Below are positions 17,318 to 29,390 of a stretch of 64,000 nt of DNA, one piece after another. Origin of the DNA: Larimichthys crocea. Its lineage: Eukaryota; Chordata; Actinopteri; Sciaenidae. Location: contig NC_040018.1 in assembly GCF_000972845.2 (NCBI RefSeq), positions 2,213,632-2,277,631 of the forward strand. Reading direction: 5' to 3'. Position numbers and translations under genes: made by a program. The notes beneath the pieces were generated by a model. The model was given only the letters and a program-made list of their open reading frames with translations. It was not told the origin of the DNA and searched no databases. Within the stretch, counting starts at the first letter, position 1. Each line of letters begins with the position of its first letter.

Positions 17318-18339
17318 GGTTGCAGCGTCTCACAGCAGCTTCACGAACACTGTGGAGAAAGAGTTGGCACAAACAGAACATCAGATGTTTAGTTTGTTCA
17401 TGTCTGAGTGTGTTAAGTAGAGACCACAGGGTCAGAAAAACATTATTCCAGCTGTATTATAAAAATGATCTACATAAATACAGGTGTTGTTGTCTTACTT
17501 CTTGTGTAAAACATATTAAATTGTTTCTGTGTATGAAATGTGTAAATAAAAGTTGAAGATGGGAGGTTTAGACATCTTATATAAGAGCCTGACACAGCAC
17601 AGTGTATTACCAGTACATTTGATTCACAGGGTTGAGCATCTGTTTTTGTTTTTTGGTTGTTTTTTTGTTCGATAAATGTCTGGTGACATTTAGAAAATCC
17701 CAAAAAAGAAGAATAAAAAAAACACTCAACATTAACATATACCAATATATAATTTGTATGATCTCATTTTTAATTTTGATTCATACTATCCAAATTGAGC
17801 GAGGACAAAAAACATCATCAGTATATTTTACATCCATCCATCCAGATGGTTAGAAAAGACTTTGAGCATTGTGGAAATAGCTACAGTACATCAGTTACTC
17901 TAAAAACATGCACTCTGGGTTGGTCAAAGATACCTTGCTATTTATATTTTTTGTAAAATCAGATGCTTATGCTTCTGGCTTCAGGCTAAACTCAAACTAA
18001 CTTCTACATTTACTGCACACTGTAAATCAAAAGTACACAATATTATTCTTACTTGTTATTTAGTATTCTAATGTCTCACTTAAGTTACACTACACTGTGC
18101 AATTACATTTATTTATCTATGAACTCCTGCTGTTTTCTAGAAAATCTATCTTTACTGTCTTTTCATATATATATATATATACAATCTTAGTACAATGCTA
18201 CACAACACGTGTGTGTACAGTGTGATTATTCCTGTGAAATGATGTCTGTATCCTTGAAAGGTTTGTATAAACTTTTTTTAAATTATGTTTCTTTTATTTT
18301 TCTATTTCTAGTATATTATATAGTATATACTTTTCTTAC

Positions 18340-18441
18340 GTACATTAGATACGAATTGTATTGTGAGCTGCTGTAACAAGTGAATTTCCCTGATGTGGGA
18401 TCAATAAAGTCTGTCTTATCTTATCTTATCTTATCTTATCT
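18340..18441 (+). repeat. non-LTR 3' tail with (TCTTA)n, rlbp1 intron 1
   Basis: GTGAGCTGCTGTAACAAGTG, then TGTGGGATCAATAAAGTCTG and about five TCTTA/TTATC units. It is the forward-orientation version of the tail seen near 32.2 kb. Confidence 0.7.
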
Positions 18442-18796
18442 CATTCAAACCATTCTTCTAAATAATTGAAACATTTATGACCATTTAAACATATTCATCT
18501 AAATTCATATTCAGCTAATAACTGATGCTGATATTGATTGTGAGTGCGTTAATCCACAACTTCTAATGTGTCAAAGCTTCTCCTAGTAGATGTAAGTGAA
18601 GTCAAATTCAACCTCCAAAGCATAGACACTGAATTTACACACTTTATGACACATTCATCTGTCATTCAACGTCCAATGAGAAGTATTGCTTATCACACCA
18701 GTTACTGATTACTTTGATCACACTAATTGATACTGAAAATCTTCAGTCATCTTTATTTCCTGATCTATCTGTAACCAAAGAGCCGAGCAGACTTAC

Positions 18797-18870
18797 CTTA
18801 CAGGATGACAGGAGTAGACAGAGTGGCGGGGGAGACAACAGGAGGAGAGAGGACGAGGCGGGGAGGAGTT
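18797..18870 (-). other. rlbp1: rlbp1 non-coding first exon and its donor (extent inferred)
   Basis: A consensus splice donor (CTGTAAG/GTAAGT on the minus strand) ends at 18797, about 1.4 kb upstream of the exon with the start codon. That exon has a good acceptor but no obvious promoter of its own. The transcription start is not visible, so the outer limit is a guess. Confidence 0.4.
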
Positions 18871-18892
18871 ACTGAAAACGTCACTCAAAGTA

Positions 18893-18931
18893 GGATTAAA
18901 ATGACGTAGTGGATTACAGTCAGTGGCTAAT
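18893..18931 (-). promoter_or_regulatory. rlbp1: OTX/CRX-type sites upstream of rlbp1
   Basis: Two TAATCC sites on the minus strand (18898-18893 and 18916-18911) flank a TGACGT CRE-like core at 18902-18907, about 100 bases upstream of the inferred first-exon donor. TAATCC is the OTX2/CRX consensus, and these homeodomain factors act in RPE and photoreceptors. That they control this gene is inferred from position and cell type. Confidence 0.4.
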
Positions 18932-21900
18932 CTACATAATGCAAACTGTGAGGTGGAGGAGAGGTGTGTTGATGTGGACCCTCTGGTGATGAGGTGGTCC
19001 TGAGGGGCAAAAAACAACAACACTGAATGAAACATATTGATAAAATGGAAAACAACATTTAAGAAATCAATACCAAAAACTCTATAACGGCCAAATAAAG
19101 TGATATAATTCATGTGCAGACACACAGTTTGTTAGAAAACATCATGTTGCATTAAACTGGAGAAAGTCTCCAGCGTGACGTCTTGGATGTTAACCCAGCA
19201 CATGTGACATGAAAGGTGAGATTTGTGCTCTGTGCTCCTGTGCCTGTGGAAATGTCATATGAGAGAGACGACCACCTGTGAAGGTCAAACACACATTTCA
19301 CATTCCTCGTGGAGGGAACCACTTGTTTTTCAGGCTGTGAATTATTTATCCATGATTGCACGACATCAGAAAACATGACTTGAAATCATGTTTGCCTTCA
19401 TAAAATTGCTGGTTGATGATAGTTTGATATGTATCTATTTCCATCTTCATTGCCTCCCTCTTTGTCATTTGTCCATCATTTTGTACAGATAGTCATGAAT
19501 CCAACTAACTTTGATGATCTCTTGACTTTTCCTCACCAGAGGGACAACATTGTGGCTTTGCATTCTTCAGCGATTGCAGAGTCACACATCCTCTGAATAT
19601 CCAAGGTCACTAGTAGTTGTAGTTGTATTTCATGAGGTCGTGATTCATTTTATACAGCGAGATCCAGCTTCAAAAAATGCTCTCACTACAATGAAAGGAC
19701 TACTGTGGGGACTAACGTCATCACAGTTCGGCTTACTGAATTCACAAGAGTCTCACCTTTCCAGTCGTATCCAATGTATAAAACTTAAATGCTGTTTAAG
19801 GGTCCCAGTATGCGGAAATATCCAAATATAATGGCATGGTTTTGCTCAATGCTGCTTGGGATACTCCAATTACATTCAGATATCTTGAGGTGAGTAGCTG
19901 AGGGACCTTGGCCATGAAAAAGTTTAAATAATTCAACTTTGGTGAATTATTCAGCCCTGTTCCTGAGCTAAACTAAGCTATCATGACATGGTTGGCACCA
20001 TGAATGGATGCCAATCTTTCTAGTTTTAAACCCTAAAGCCTGGATGCTGAGCTGATGTCCAGGTGGAGTGTAAAAAGGTTAATCCTTACACAAAAAAGAA
20101 GAAGTAAATGACAATAGTTGGCAGTATTTTCACCTAGGTCTATACATGTTTAATGGACTCTTTCTGGGCTCTGTATTCCTTTATATGATTATAACTGAAC
20201 TGAATCCTGCATTATAACTGTTTATGTAACTGAAAAGTTTTTAATGATGAACCGTGGCTTGCACATTCTTCTCTTCCCTCTTGACATAGTTACACCCCGA
20301 GAATAATGCATGCCATCACAGCGTGAAAAAGGCAGACCTTGATCTGCATGTCTGAGAGAGCTGAGTGGCACTGCTGAGCTGATAGGAGAGGTTAATGAGC
20401 TGCGGGTGAACAGAGGAATCGTCCATCCCACGTCTCCCTCCTCCACACACTGAGGCCTCTGTCATCCAGAGCTGGCAGACTTACTGTACTCTGCCATTGT
20501 TCCTCTAGCAGCACCTCTCATTAGTCGATGCTCATGAATAACCTCCTATTCCCTCGTGGATAGCGACAAACATGTTTGTGTCTCTGCTTTACGGTTAAGT
20601 TCATTGATGTGAAGGAATTGATGCCAGTTATGTCACCCTGCAAGCTAACAAATAGGCAGCGATTCATCATATCCTCCATATGTCGTATTCTACAAGCCCT
20701 GCGATTTATATTTATATAAAATGGAAATACTCAAGCAAAGCCTACATGCATACTAATGCATACAGTACAATTCCTTCCACATCAGATTGGTCAGACTGTT
20801 TGGGTGTTTGGACGTATAAAATATTCAGGTGATCTTTGATTTCAAGGTTTTCAGACAGGAAAAGCCCTTTTATTAGTGCAGCATGTGGTTTGTATATCAG
20901 ACATAGAGTAGAGCGTTCCGTAGAAACTACGCTCTACAGATCTTAACTGATTTTCTAAGTAAAATTTTAGATTTTATTCGTGCAAAAGTGCTGCTGAGTT
21001 ATTAAAGACAGCGAGGACTTTTTAACATCAGACATTTTGACTTGTCTTAGTGGGGAAATAACATTAACAGTGTGACAGCATTTTCATGAATTACGCCTGC
21101 TTTTCCAACATCGACATGTCATAATGTTTTCTGTGAAAAAGGTAAATCAAGCGAGGCTTTAAAGAGTTAAAATACTTCCTGAACTTGATTTATTAGAAAC
21201 ACATGCATCACTGTGGGATATTCCTGAATCTAATATTTCTTTAATCCTGCTTTTAAAATTACTGAGAGAGGCCATCAGTCAGAGGATTGACACTCCCACC
21301 TAGTGGCACCAGGAATCTGCTGCCTCAGTACATAAAAGGGCCTCACATTCCTCCACAAGCCCTCATCAGACCTGATGAGTAAAGAAACAGAAATGTAATA
21401 CTATAATGTAAAATCTTTATCTGCTCATGTTTACACAACAGACAACAAAGTCACATCTTCTCATGAGATGTTATTACCTAGAAGAAGACAGTTCATTTTT
21501 TTCGTACCTTACAAACAGTTTCACACTTTTTTTTTCTTTTTTTTTTACACGTGCTGAAGTGAAAGCAGCATTCAGTTTAAGGAACATGCTTCTTGATCAG
21601 ATGCCACTTTAAAAATGTGCACATCTGAAGAAAAAGCCATGCAACATCTGAACTGGCAATGTTTGTTTTTTTGCTGATGTGTGTAAAAGTTTTTCATGGT
21701 CACCCACCCACACATTTCAGCTTCCTGCTGTTTGTTCTGATGAGGAAACGATGAGACTGTCACATGAGACACTGAGACGGCTTATAAACGAATACATGGA
21801 CTTCACATACCGAGCCGACTCTGAGTGCCAGCAGAAATGAAATGCAGTCCTTCTTTACATGGATCATTGAAAAACACAGTGTTGGTCCTTAGCCCATAGT

Positions 21901-22268
21901 ATAGTTTAAGATAGACTGTGTGTAGTGTCCTTACTTGGTTTGATTTCTTGATGCAAATACAAGTATTTCAATTAGGAGAGCATCTGATTGATATGTGCAC
22001 GATAAAGACGAGACATATGAGTCTGAACTGGAGCTGAAATAACAGCTGACGGCAGCAGAGAGGAGAACATATTTACAATCTGACACAGCGACGCTCCAAA
22101 GTCAGCTGATTAAAAAGGAAAGAGAGAAAGAGGGAACTGTGAATGAATCAGGCGTGAGCTGAGCGTTACGTGCAGAATCAAACTCTGGTTTATAGTTAAG
22201 AAGAGTGGCAAAGGTCAACAAATAACAGCGACCAGCTTGTTTAAATTCGTGGGGATTATCACTGATTC
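18932..22268. other. intergenic region between rlbp1 and slc39a1
   Basis: About 3.3 kb separating the rlbp1 5' side from the slc39a1 3' end. I see no exon with splice support, no tRNA or rRNA and no recognised repeat apart from short homopolymer and T-rich runs. Confidence 0.5.
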
Positions 22269-23039
22269 TTTATTAGAAAAGTGCAAACAGAATATAAACA
22301 AATCCCACATATTTTCTTATCATAGTCTCTCTTTTTTTTTTTTTTGGCATACAACTTCTTAAGGCATCAGGAAGTCAGTTTATATTTACTCTAGTGTACT
22401 GAACAGATGTATGAAATACTGATTATCTAGTTTGTAATGAGAATAAAAAGCAGCCTAACACTGGGAACTACATCTAAAAGCATTGCACTAAAAATACCAG
22501 TACTTACCAAATAAACCCGGGTCAGTGGAAACAACGTTAATTACATTTAATACAGTCCAGCATCCACCGGAGCCTGTAGGAAAGAGCGTTCCACATAAAA
22601 CACTACTTTGGAAATAAGAAGCTTCCCTTTTGAATTAGCTTCAAAATAAAATGTAAACATTAAAAAAGGTCTGGAGGTACTGATATACTGCCATGATTGA
22701 ATGAATTACAAGTTATCACGCACATATAAAACAGACCTTTGTTTTCAGTGGTTTCCTCAATAGTGTCAAAGGTCAGAGACTGTGGTTGTCTACAGGTGCA
22801 AAGCATATTTGAGGACAAGGCCAGTGATAAATGAGAGGAAATTAAATTAAAATTAAAAACAATAAAACACCACCATCTCTTGTCATGCTCCGTCTGACAT
22901 CAAAAACTCCAGAATTGGAGGAAACAGTTCGACAGTTTGTCTTCCTGCATAAAAAAGTCTCCCACAAACTTGCGGAAGCTGCAGTAGTTGCCACAAAGCA
23001 TTATCCTTAACGTCTGAAATGACGACTGCTTCTCAGGCC
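22269..23039 (-). other. slc39a1: slc39a1 3' UTR (inferred) with AATAAA
   Basis: Non-coding sequence after the stop on the minus strand, running to an AATAAA at 22274-22269. No competing gene is seen. A T11 run lies on the plus strand near 22335. Confidence 0.5.
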
Positions 23040-23393
23040 TCAGCCCAGAAATGTCAGGGCTGCCATGATGCTGAACCCCAGCAGTATGAAGAGCACCTTG
23101 AGAAGCTGCTTTCCAGGCGAGTTGAGCTCGTGCGGGAGGATCTCCAGAAAGGTGATGTAAACAAACGTCCCTGCGGCGAGCCCCTCCAGGACGGCCTGGA
23201 TCAGGGCTCCGGATTCGAGCTGAGCCTCCATCACGCTGATGCCGATAGCGATGCCTATAGGTGACATCAGGGCAAACACTCCGATGTAAGCGGCCAGCCA
23301 TAACGGACGAACTGCGCTCTGGACCAGCTTCACAGACAGGCTGAACACGATGATGCTCTTGTGAACGAGTATAGCGATGCAGATCTCTAAAAC
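23040..23393 (-). CDS. slc39a1: slc39a1 exon 4 (TM5-TM8)
   Basis: Encodes VLEICIAILVHKSIIVFSLS onward through VLEGLAAGTFVYITFLEILP to FSIMAALTFLG and a TGA stop at 23042-23040. It has a pyrimidine-rich acceptor ending in TTCAG. Confidence 0.95.
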   Translation of the reverse strand, partial: VLEICIAILVHKSIIVFSLSVKLVQSAVRPLWLAAYIGVFALMSPIGIAIGISVMEAQLESGALIQAVLEGLAAGTFVYITFLEILPHELNSPGKQLLKVLFILLGFSIMAALTFLG

Positions 23394-26300
23394 CTGAAGA
23401 AATAAAGAGGTTTCATGGTTATTCATACCTCCTTTAATACCTTAATACCTGTTTTATTCATAAACAGCCTGCAAGAAACAATAGTGAGTGTTGATGGCTT
23501 ACAATATATACAATATATAATATGTTTATACCATGGCAGCTTTGGATTTAACATCTCTGGTAATGTTTTGTCATTGTGGTCAATGCTGAAAAACAAAGAG
23601 CTAGACTGCTTTAGCTAAATTAGACTTTTATATTAACTTTATTAATAAAGTATTCAATTTGTTCTTTCAAGCTTCATGTCTGGTTATTTCGTACATAAAT
23701 TGTTTCTCTTTTCATTTTGCAGGAAGGAAGACGACTCAAATTTTGGAGCTGGTCTGAATCACTCAGCACACAAGAGTCACATCAAGCAGCACATCCGTAA
23801 CCGAGGGTAAATATCCTGTTTTAACTACAGGGGTGAGTGCATATACTCCACAATGACGTGTTGCTTCTACAGTGTTTGAGGTGCCTGTTTTGTTTTATGT
23901 GTATCTGCTTGAATTGCAACTGGGTTCACACGAGTGATGAATTTAGTTTTTCAAAAGGACACCGGTGTTACAGTTAGTCATCTTGCAATGTTAACAAAAG
24001 TGAAAGGTAGTTTGTGTATCCGCCTCGTGATTCGATTTCATGAAAATCAGGCCAGCAGTTTTTTTTTTACAATCCAGCAAGCTAACATAATATGATATTA
24101 GTGTCACACCATTAGTGCCACGAAAACATGAATGAAAATGATGCTTCAAATGTCAGGCATGATAATCGAGAACTGGTTCCAAGTAAAACAGTTTACAAGC
24201 AGTCAAACAACCCCTGAAATTTAAGTTGAGTTGCAACTCAACTTTATTTGAGAAAGAAATAGACAACAACTAGCAGTTCTTAAGGCAACAGAGCATAAGA
24301 AGAAGAGTAAAAAGCATAAAACTACAACAACGAAACAGATAAGAAGTAAAATTAAGACCTATAGGGGTAAAAAGCATACTTTAAGAACAGTTGCAGTAAA
24401 AGTAGATAAGACCTGTACAGTAAATAAGAACCAGAGATAAAAGTAACAGGGAGTGATCAGGACCTTAAAATTCAGCAGTGAATGGTGAGGCACCTTAGGA
24501 AAAAGCCAGGCTAAAGAGGTATGTCTTAAGTTGTTTTTTAAAGTGCAGTCACATGCATGCTTTTCTCTGTGCTGTGTTTTTACACTGTTCAGACTCAGAG
24601 ATCATCCAAAAGTTGCATTTGATGATGTAAACCTGTGCAGGCATACATTGTTTTCTATGCAATAAATAAGGGAATCGATAAAGAGCACATCCCAACAGTG
24701 ATGCGAGTGCTAAGTGACTCGGTCTAAAGACACTTCTTCTGTCGCAAGGTGACGAATTTAACCACTGCAGCTCAGCTCGATACTCTGACCCCCCTTTAAT
24801 ACAGTAAAATCAGGTCAACACTTGAGGCTTTTTAGCAATATGCTTTTAAATTCTAGTGTTGTTTTTAAGTTTCCAGCTGAACACACACAAACATCACACA
24901 ATTATACATGAATTAAAAGTCCTGGGGCAAAACAGCCAAGACTGGTTTATGCAGTCTTGTGACCACAAGACACAGATAAGACTCGCATGATAGCGATATT
25001 CATTTCCTCTCAAAGCGTCCTGAAGCTATGAACTGAAACCCTGCTTTCTTCTGACTGTACGAGAGCGCTATGAATATGATCCCAAAAAACAACAAATGCT
25101 CCATATTCTGTGCAAGTTTTGAGCAGATTTAAAGGTTCCCTGCGGGGTTTTCTACCTCTATCAAGTCTGCTGTGTTATATACAAGAAAACTCCACAGGCA
25201 AACAACAGTCTGTCCTCTTACCTTTGAGTCAGTGCTCTGCAGGCCGATGGCAAGACCCTCGAAAACCGAGTGCAGCGAGAGTGAGAGGAAGAGCATGAAC
25301 GAACGAAAAGGGGAGTGAGCCTGAAAGTCAACATGGACATGATGGCCGCTGCTCTCCAGATCGGGGGTTGTTCCATGTCCGTGACCATGCCCGTGTCCAT
25401 TTATATTGTCTGATATAAGGGGTGCCCTCTCGTCCTGAGCCCCTCTCACCTCCCGGCAGTTCAGAACAATCCGCTCCAGTATGAGGACCGTGAAGAAGCC
25501 AGCAGCCATGATGAACTCTGGAAGGGGGAAACTGGTCTGTTTGAGACCGGCATAGAGAGATTAATCACCGTGTAGGCCTGAAGAAGTCAAGAATGAGGGA
25601 GCAGAGATTGTAAACAGACTACAGTGGTGTAAGTCTATGAAGACCTTCAGTCATCAGGGAGAGAATATCTAAAAGTGATACGTCAAAAGTAACTGGAGCT
25701 GTTTTATTCTTGAAGAATAAAGTTACAATAAAGCTTAAATTAAAGTGTCTTTTTTTTGCTCTTTTACAGCTGATACAATTGCAAATACAACATCAGATAC
25801 TTGATTCTACTACTCCAAGGTCACGTAGCACCACTGATAATTGTACCATAGTTTGAGAACCAGCTATTTAACTGATGACACACCAACAATTTTGATCATT
25901 GATTAATTGTTTAGATTAAGTTAAAACACCAGAATTTCAAAGCAAAACCTTCCAGTGTCTCCAAAGTGAGAATTTCATACTTTTTTCCTGCTTTATATTG
26001 TCGTGAAGTGGTCATTTTTGAGTTTTGGACTGCTGGTTGGGCAATAATAGTATAAGAAGTCAATTTAGATGGACATTTTTCACAATATTCTGGCATTTTA
26101 TGGACTAAATCAATAACAGATTAATTTGGGGGCGTGGGGTTAACAGTAGTTAGTGTATATATATGAGGATTTTTTTCAGACTAAGTCTGTCCAAATCAGA
26201 CGTACCTCTATCTTCTGAGCATCCAGCTCGGCGCTGATGTCTGACAGATAATCTGGGATGATGTCGAGCAGACATGCCGCCAGGAAAACACCACCAGCGA

Positions 26301-27733
26301 AACAGCTGATTAGACTCAGAACCGTGCGGTGGGTTTCTGCAAATGGAAAGATAAAACATGAAGTTACACAATGCTAAAATTACTACAGACATAATACCAT
26401 GAACTGCAGAGGAAGTTAAGCACATTAGGTCATGTAGAAAGAGCTAATTAAATCCCTGCCATTGCTTTGAAACTTTCTGAAGGATCATGTGACACATCAT
26501 GCATATGAAAGCACAGAAACTGACATGACTCAGCAGGTCACAGCACATTGATGTAATATAAAGAAATGAAACTTTCACTTCCATTTTTTCACCATCCCCA
26601 ACAGCCTCAGTTTGATAGCCAGACATGAAATAACATGTGACCATGTGCTTCATCCCTGTCAGCTGACTCCAGCCCAGGCAGAGAGGAGTTTATTAAATGG
26701 TAATAATAAACTTACACATTACAGATAAAGGGTGACAAAAAGGACATTATCAGATCAGCACAATCTTCATGGTAATATCTTAGAAAAACAAAACATTTCC
26801 GTAAGCATCATTCGTTTTGCTGATAACAGTGGCTGATGAGTGACTGAAATCACGGAAACGCATCCTGTTGTTAATCACCGCTCACAGCATCACTTCGTTA
26901 ATGCTCTGTAAGTGTCGCTTGATAGAATCAACAGTAGCTAATTACTTTCAAAACACTGTCTACAGCCAAAAGACAAAACATGTGATTTGGTTAGATAGAC
27001 GTGTGACGGTGTTTCGGTTTAACGAGTGACCGTGTTAACTGGCGACCGTAGTTACGGCAGCCGTTGAAAACGGGGAGATACGTAGCTACGCTATAAGTCT
27101 CTATGATTTATTTCATTTTATTAAAGTTACAATGTAAAATATAAAAACACTACTTGATCCGTCTTTGGTGTCTCCTTTGACTTTTTTAGTGTTTCAACGG
27201 CTGTCGTAACCACAGCAACCAAATTCGGCTAGCTGGTCACTAGTTAACACGGCCACTCGTTAAACCGAAACACCGCAACGATCCCACACACAATCTGAGA
27301 CAACCAAACTCCATTTAAACGTACAGCAATTCAAGCTTTGTTTAGCTATTTCTACATCATAAAACAGCGTAGATTAAAAATAAAAACAGCAGGTTAGTCT
27401 GTGAATTCCCCCTTTTAAATCGGCGTTGGAGTAATACAACAACAAATGATGTATTTAAAGTAAAATGCTTAAATTTGATGAGATTTTAAGGCAGCCCTGT
27501 CATCGAAACAGACTATAATAAACACTAACGCTAAGTTAACAGCTGTATATATATATATATATATATAGATATATATATATATATATATATATATAATGTT
27601 ATATTAAGGTGTACCGACCTGTCCCATTGGTGTGTCTGAACCATTTGACTCGAGCGGGGATGAATCCGAAAAGAAGTGTTAACAGTAACAAACCGATCAG
27701 AGCTCCTATCTTCACCTGGAGGAGATACTCCAT
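23040..27733 (-). CDS. slc39a1: slc39a1, zinc transporter ZIP1 (four coding exons, complete)
   Basis: ZIP1 moves zinc from outside the cell or from vesicles into the cytosol (SLC39 family knowledge). Four exons join in phase to 304 residues, against 324 in human. TM1 is at about 8-26 (IGALIGLLLLTLLFGFIP). TM2 contains SCFAGGVFLAACLLDIIPDY, matching ZIP1 rather than ZIP2 or ZIP3. TM3 starts at FPLPEFIMAAGFF. A cytosolic loop at about 112-157 carries a Gly-His repeat and a second His cluster. TM4 holds the zinc-site motif HSVFEGLAIGL (171-181). TM5 has LVHKSIIVFSL, and TM6-8 include LMSPIGIAIG and GLAAGTFVYITFLEILPHEL. MEYLLQ was taken as the start because it aligns with the predicted N terminus before TM1. 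Confidence 0.94.
23885..24545 (+). repeat. dispersed composite repeat, copy 1 (slc39a1 intron 3)
   Basis: About 650 bases closely similar to 28095-28790. It starts near GTTTTGTTTTATGTGTATCT and passes through a 22-bp perfect palindrome at about 24223-24244. It ends in the block TCTTAAGTTGTTTTTTA. No open frame; a non-coding fish repeat. Confidence 0.8.
25222..25536 (-). CDS. slc39a1: slc39a1 exon 3 (TM3, His-rich loop, TM4)
   Basis: Covers residues 83-187. TM3 is EFIMAAGFFTVLILERIVL. The loop has alternating Gly-His (residues 129-137) and GHHVHVD (146-152), likely metal-binding. TM4 has LFLSLSLHSVFEGLAIGLQS. A dileucine-like ERAPLI precedes the His stretch. Confidence 0.95.
26206..26336 (-). 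CDS. slc39a1: slc39a1 exon 2 (TM2)
   Basis: Encodes THRTVLSLISCFAGGVFLAA, then CLLDIIPDYLSDISAELDAQ and KIE. The CFAGGVFLA-CLLD block is diagnostic for ZIP1. Acceptor TTTGCAG, donor GTACGT. Confidence 0.93.
27007..27275. mobile_element. MITE-like element with long terminal inverted repeats, in slc39a1 intron 1
   Basis: The left arm begins CGGTGTTTCGGTTTAACGAG and the right arm ends with its reverse complement. Pairing continues for about 60 bases, through GTGACCGTGTTAACT and GGCAGCCGTTGAAA, with a roughly 20-base insertion in the right arm. The centre is AT-rich and non-coding. No clear target duplication is visible at its borders. Confidence 0.75.
27546..27595. repeat. (TA)n microsatellite, slc39a1 intron 1
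   Basis: About 50 bases of alternating T and A with one GA interruption. It ends only about 25 bases from the exon 1 donor. Confidence 0.9.
27619..27733 (-). CDS. slc39a1: slc39a1 exon 1 (TM1)
   Basis: Encodes MEYLLQVKIGALIGLLLLTL, then LFGFIPARVKWFRHTNGT. The frame stays open upstream for about 79 codons, but that part has no ZIP similarity and reads as 5' UTR. The donor is ACAG/GTCGGT, a GT donor with weak downstream consensus; it is the only one that keeps the frame. Confidence 0.85.
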
Positions 27734-28094
27734 GTTCGTAAGCGTAGAAACTGTCAGTTTAAAGTTGAGTTTCAGTGACCTAACTGTACAATCATTGGAG
27801 TAGCTATGAGGCAAGCCGCAGCTTGATAAGAGTTTCACTGAGTCCAGCAGCAGCAGCCTAATGTTGTTATTTGGAAAGTGGCGACGGTGGCCGAGACGGT
27901 CGAAAGTAGTATGTCGAAGATAAAGGGGGGCGCCACAGCTCTTTGCAGCATACTCATAATAACAAAACATGTTGTAGAAAGAGTACTGTTCTTAAACTAA
28001 ATTCTTTTATAACTTCAACTTTATTTATGTATATAGCACTTTTTTATACAGAAATGTAGCCCAAGAGTAAAAACAGAAGTTGTCAAAAAAAAAC

Positions 28095-28810
28095 TGTTTT
28101 GTTTTATGTGTATCTGCTTGAATTGCAACTGGGTTCACACATGAGTGATGAGTTTAGTTTTTCAAAAGGACACCGGTGTTACAGTTAGCCATCTTGCAAT
28201 GTTAACAAAAGTAAAAGGTAATTTGTGTATTTTCGCCTTGTGTTTTTGCAGTCCTGCAATCTAACATAATATGATATTAGTGTCACACCATTAGTGCCAA
28301 GAAAACATGAATGAAAGCGATGCTTCAATTGTCAGGCGTGAGAATCGAGAACTTGTTCCAGCTCAGAACTGGTTCCAAGTTAGACAGTTTACAATCAGTT
28401 AAACAACCCCTGAAAGTTAAGTTGAGTTGCAACTCAACTTTATATATTTATATAGCACCTTTCATACAGAATTGTAGCCAAAAGTGCTTCACAGAGCAGA
28501 GTAAAAACAGAAATTGTCAAAAACTAACAGTTCTTAAGGTAAGAGAGCAGTTGCATGGAAAACTAGTGATTAGAACAAAAAGTAAAAAACGTAAAACTGC
28601 AACAATGAAACAAATGAAAAGTCAAATTAAGACCCTTAGGGTAAAACGCATAATTTAAGAACAGTTGCAGACCTGTACAGGGAGTGATCAGGACCTTAAA
28701 ACTCAGCAGTGAATGGTCAGACACTTTAGGTAAAAGCCAGGCTAAAAAGGTATGTCTTAAGTTGTTCTTTAGAAATGTCTACAGAGGTGCAGTCCCTCAG
28801 ATCCTTAGAC
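28095..28810 (+). repeat. dispersed composite repeat, copy 2 (upstream of slc39a1)
   Basis: Second copy of the same repeat, including the same palindrome (around 28416-28437). Here it carries the fish repeat motif TTTATATAGCACCTTTCATA right after the palindrome. A further partial copy of that right half lies directly to the left at 28016-28085. Confidence 0.8.
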
Positions 28811-29189
28811 AGGCTGTTCCAGAGATCGGGGCAAGATGATTTTCAGAAATCAAATTAAATTTTTAAATGTTTACAAATAGCATATTTTAGCCATAATTGT
28901 AACAAAAAACATTTTAACATTTAAAACACATTTCAAATAAAAGCCTTTTGATTTTCTTTACCCCTTCTGACCCCTGAGGTGATTACGACTGATTAACAAC
29001 ATTAGCAGCAACAACAACACTAGCTAAAATTTTGTAAACCCTTGGTCTAGTGGAGCCATGGTAGTCCATTGGTTTCAGACCCCTTCAAAGGGTCAGGGTT
29101 GTGGCATTTCAGGAAATCAACTTTGACACAGAGGAAGGAGACAAAAATCTGTTACAATATCTTTAATGCTCAAAACATGATACATGATA

Positions 29190-29390
29190 GGGGCTAATCA
29201 GATGATCAATGGTTCGGTCCATTGGTGTGTGAATGTGTATCAATGGTTAGCTCCCTAAAACTGATGGCACTTGGCACCTTGCATCTGTATGGCAGCCAGT
29301 GCCATCAGTGTATGAATGTGTGAAGTGTAAAAGCACCTTGAGTGGTCAGACCAGAAAGGCACTATATAAGTACACTTCCTGTAATGTCAA
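29190..29390 (+). repeat. fish dispersed repeat with 'GAGTGGTCA...CTATATAAG' end
   Basis: The stretch GTGTGTGAATGTGTATCAAT and the end CCTTGAGTGGTCAGACCAGA followed by AGGCACTATATAAG resemble the 3' tail of an abundant teleost non-LTR or SINE-like repeat. The assignment is from memory of the tail, not from a search. Confidence 0.55.

Noticed and set aside
27734..27970. N-terminal extension of slc39a1 (79 codons upstream in frame)
   Set aside because: No similarity to ZIP1 and a composition unlike a ZIP N terminus; MEYLLQ fits the family start.
28311..28658. 115-codon open frame upstream of slc39a1
   Set aside because: It lies within the dispersed composite repeat, is Lys/Gln-rich, and its counterpart at 24.2 kb is not open.
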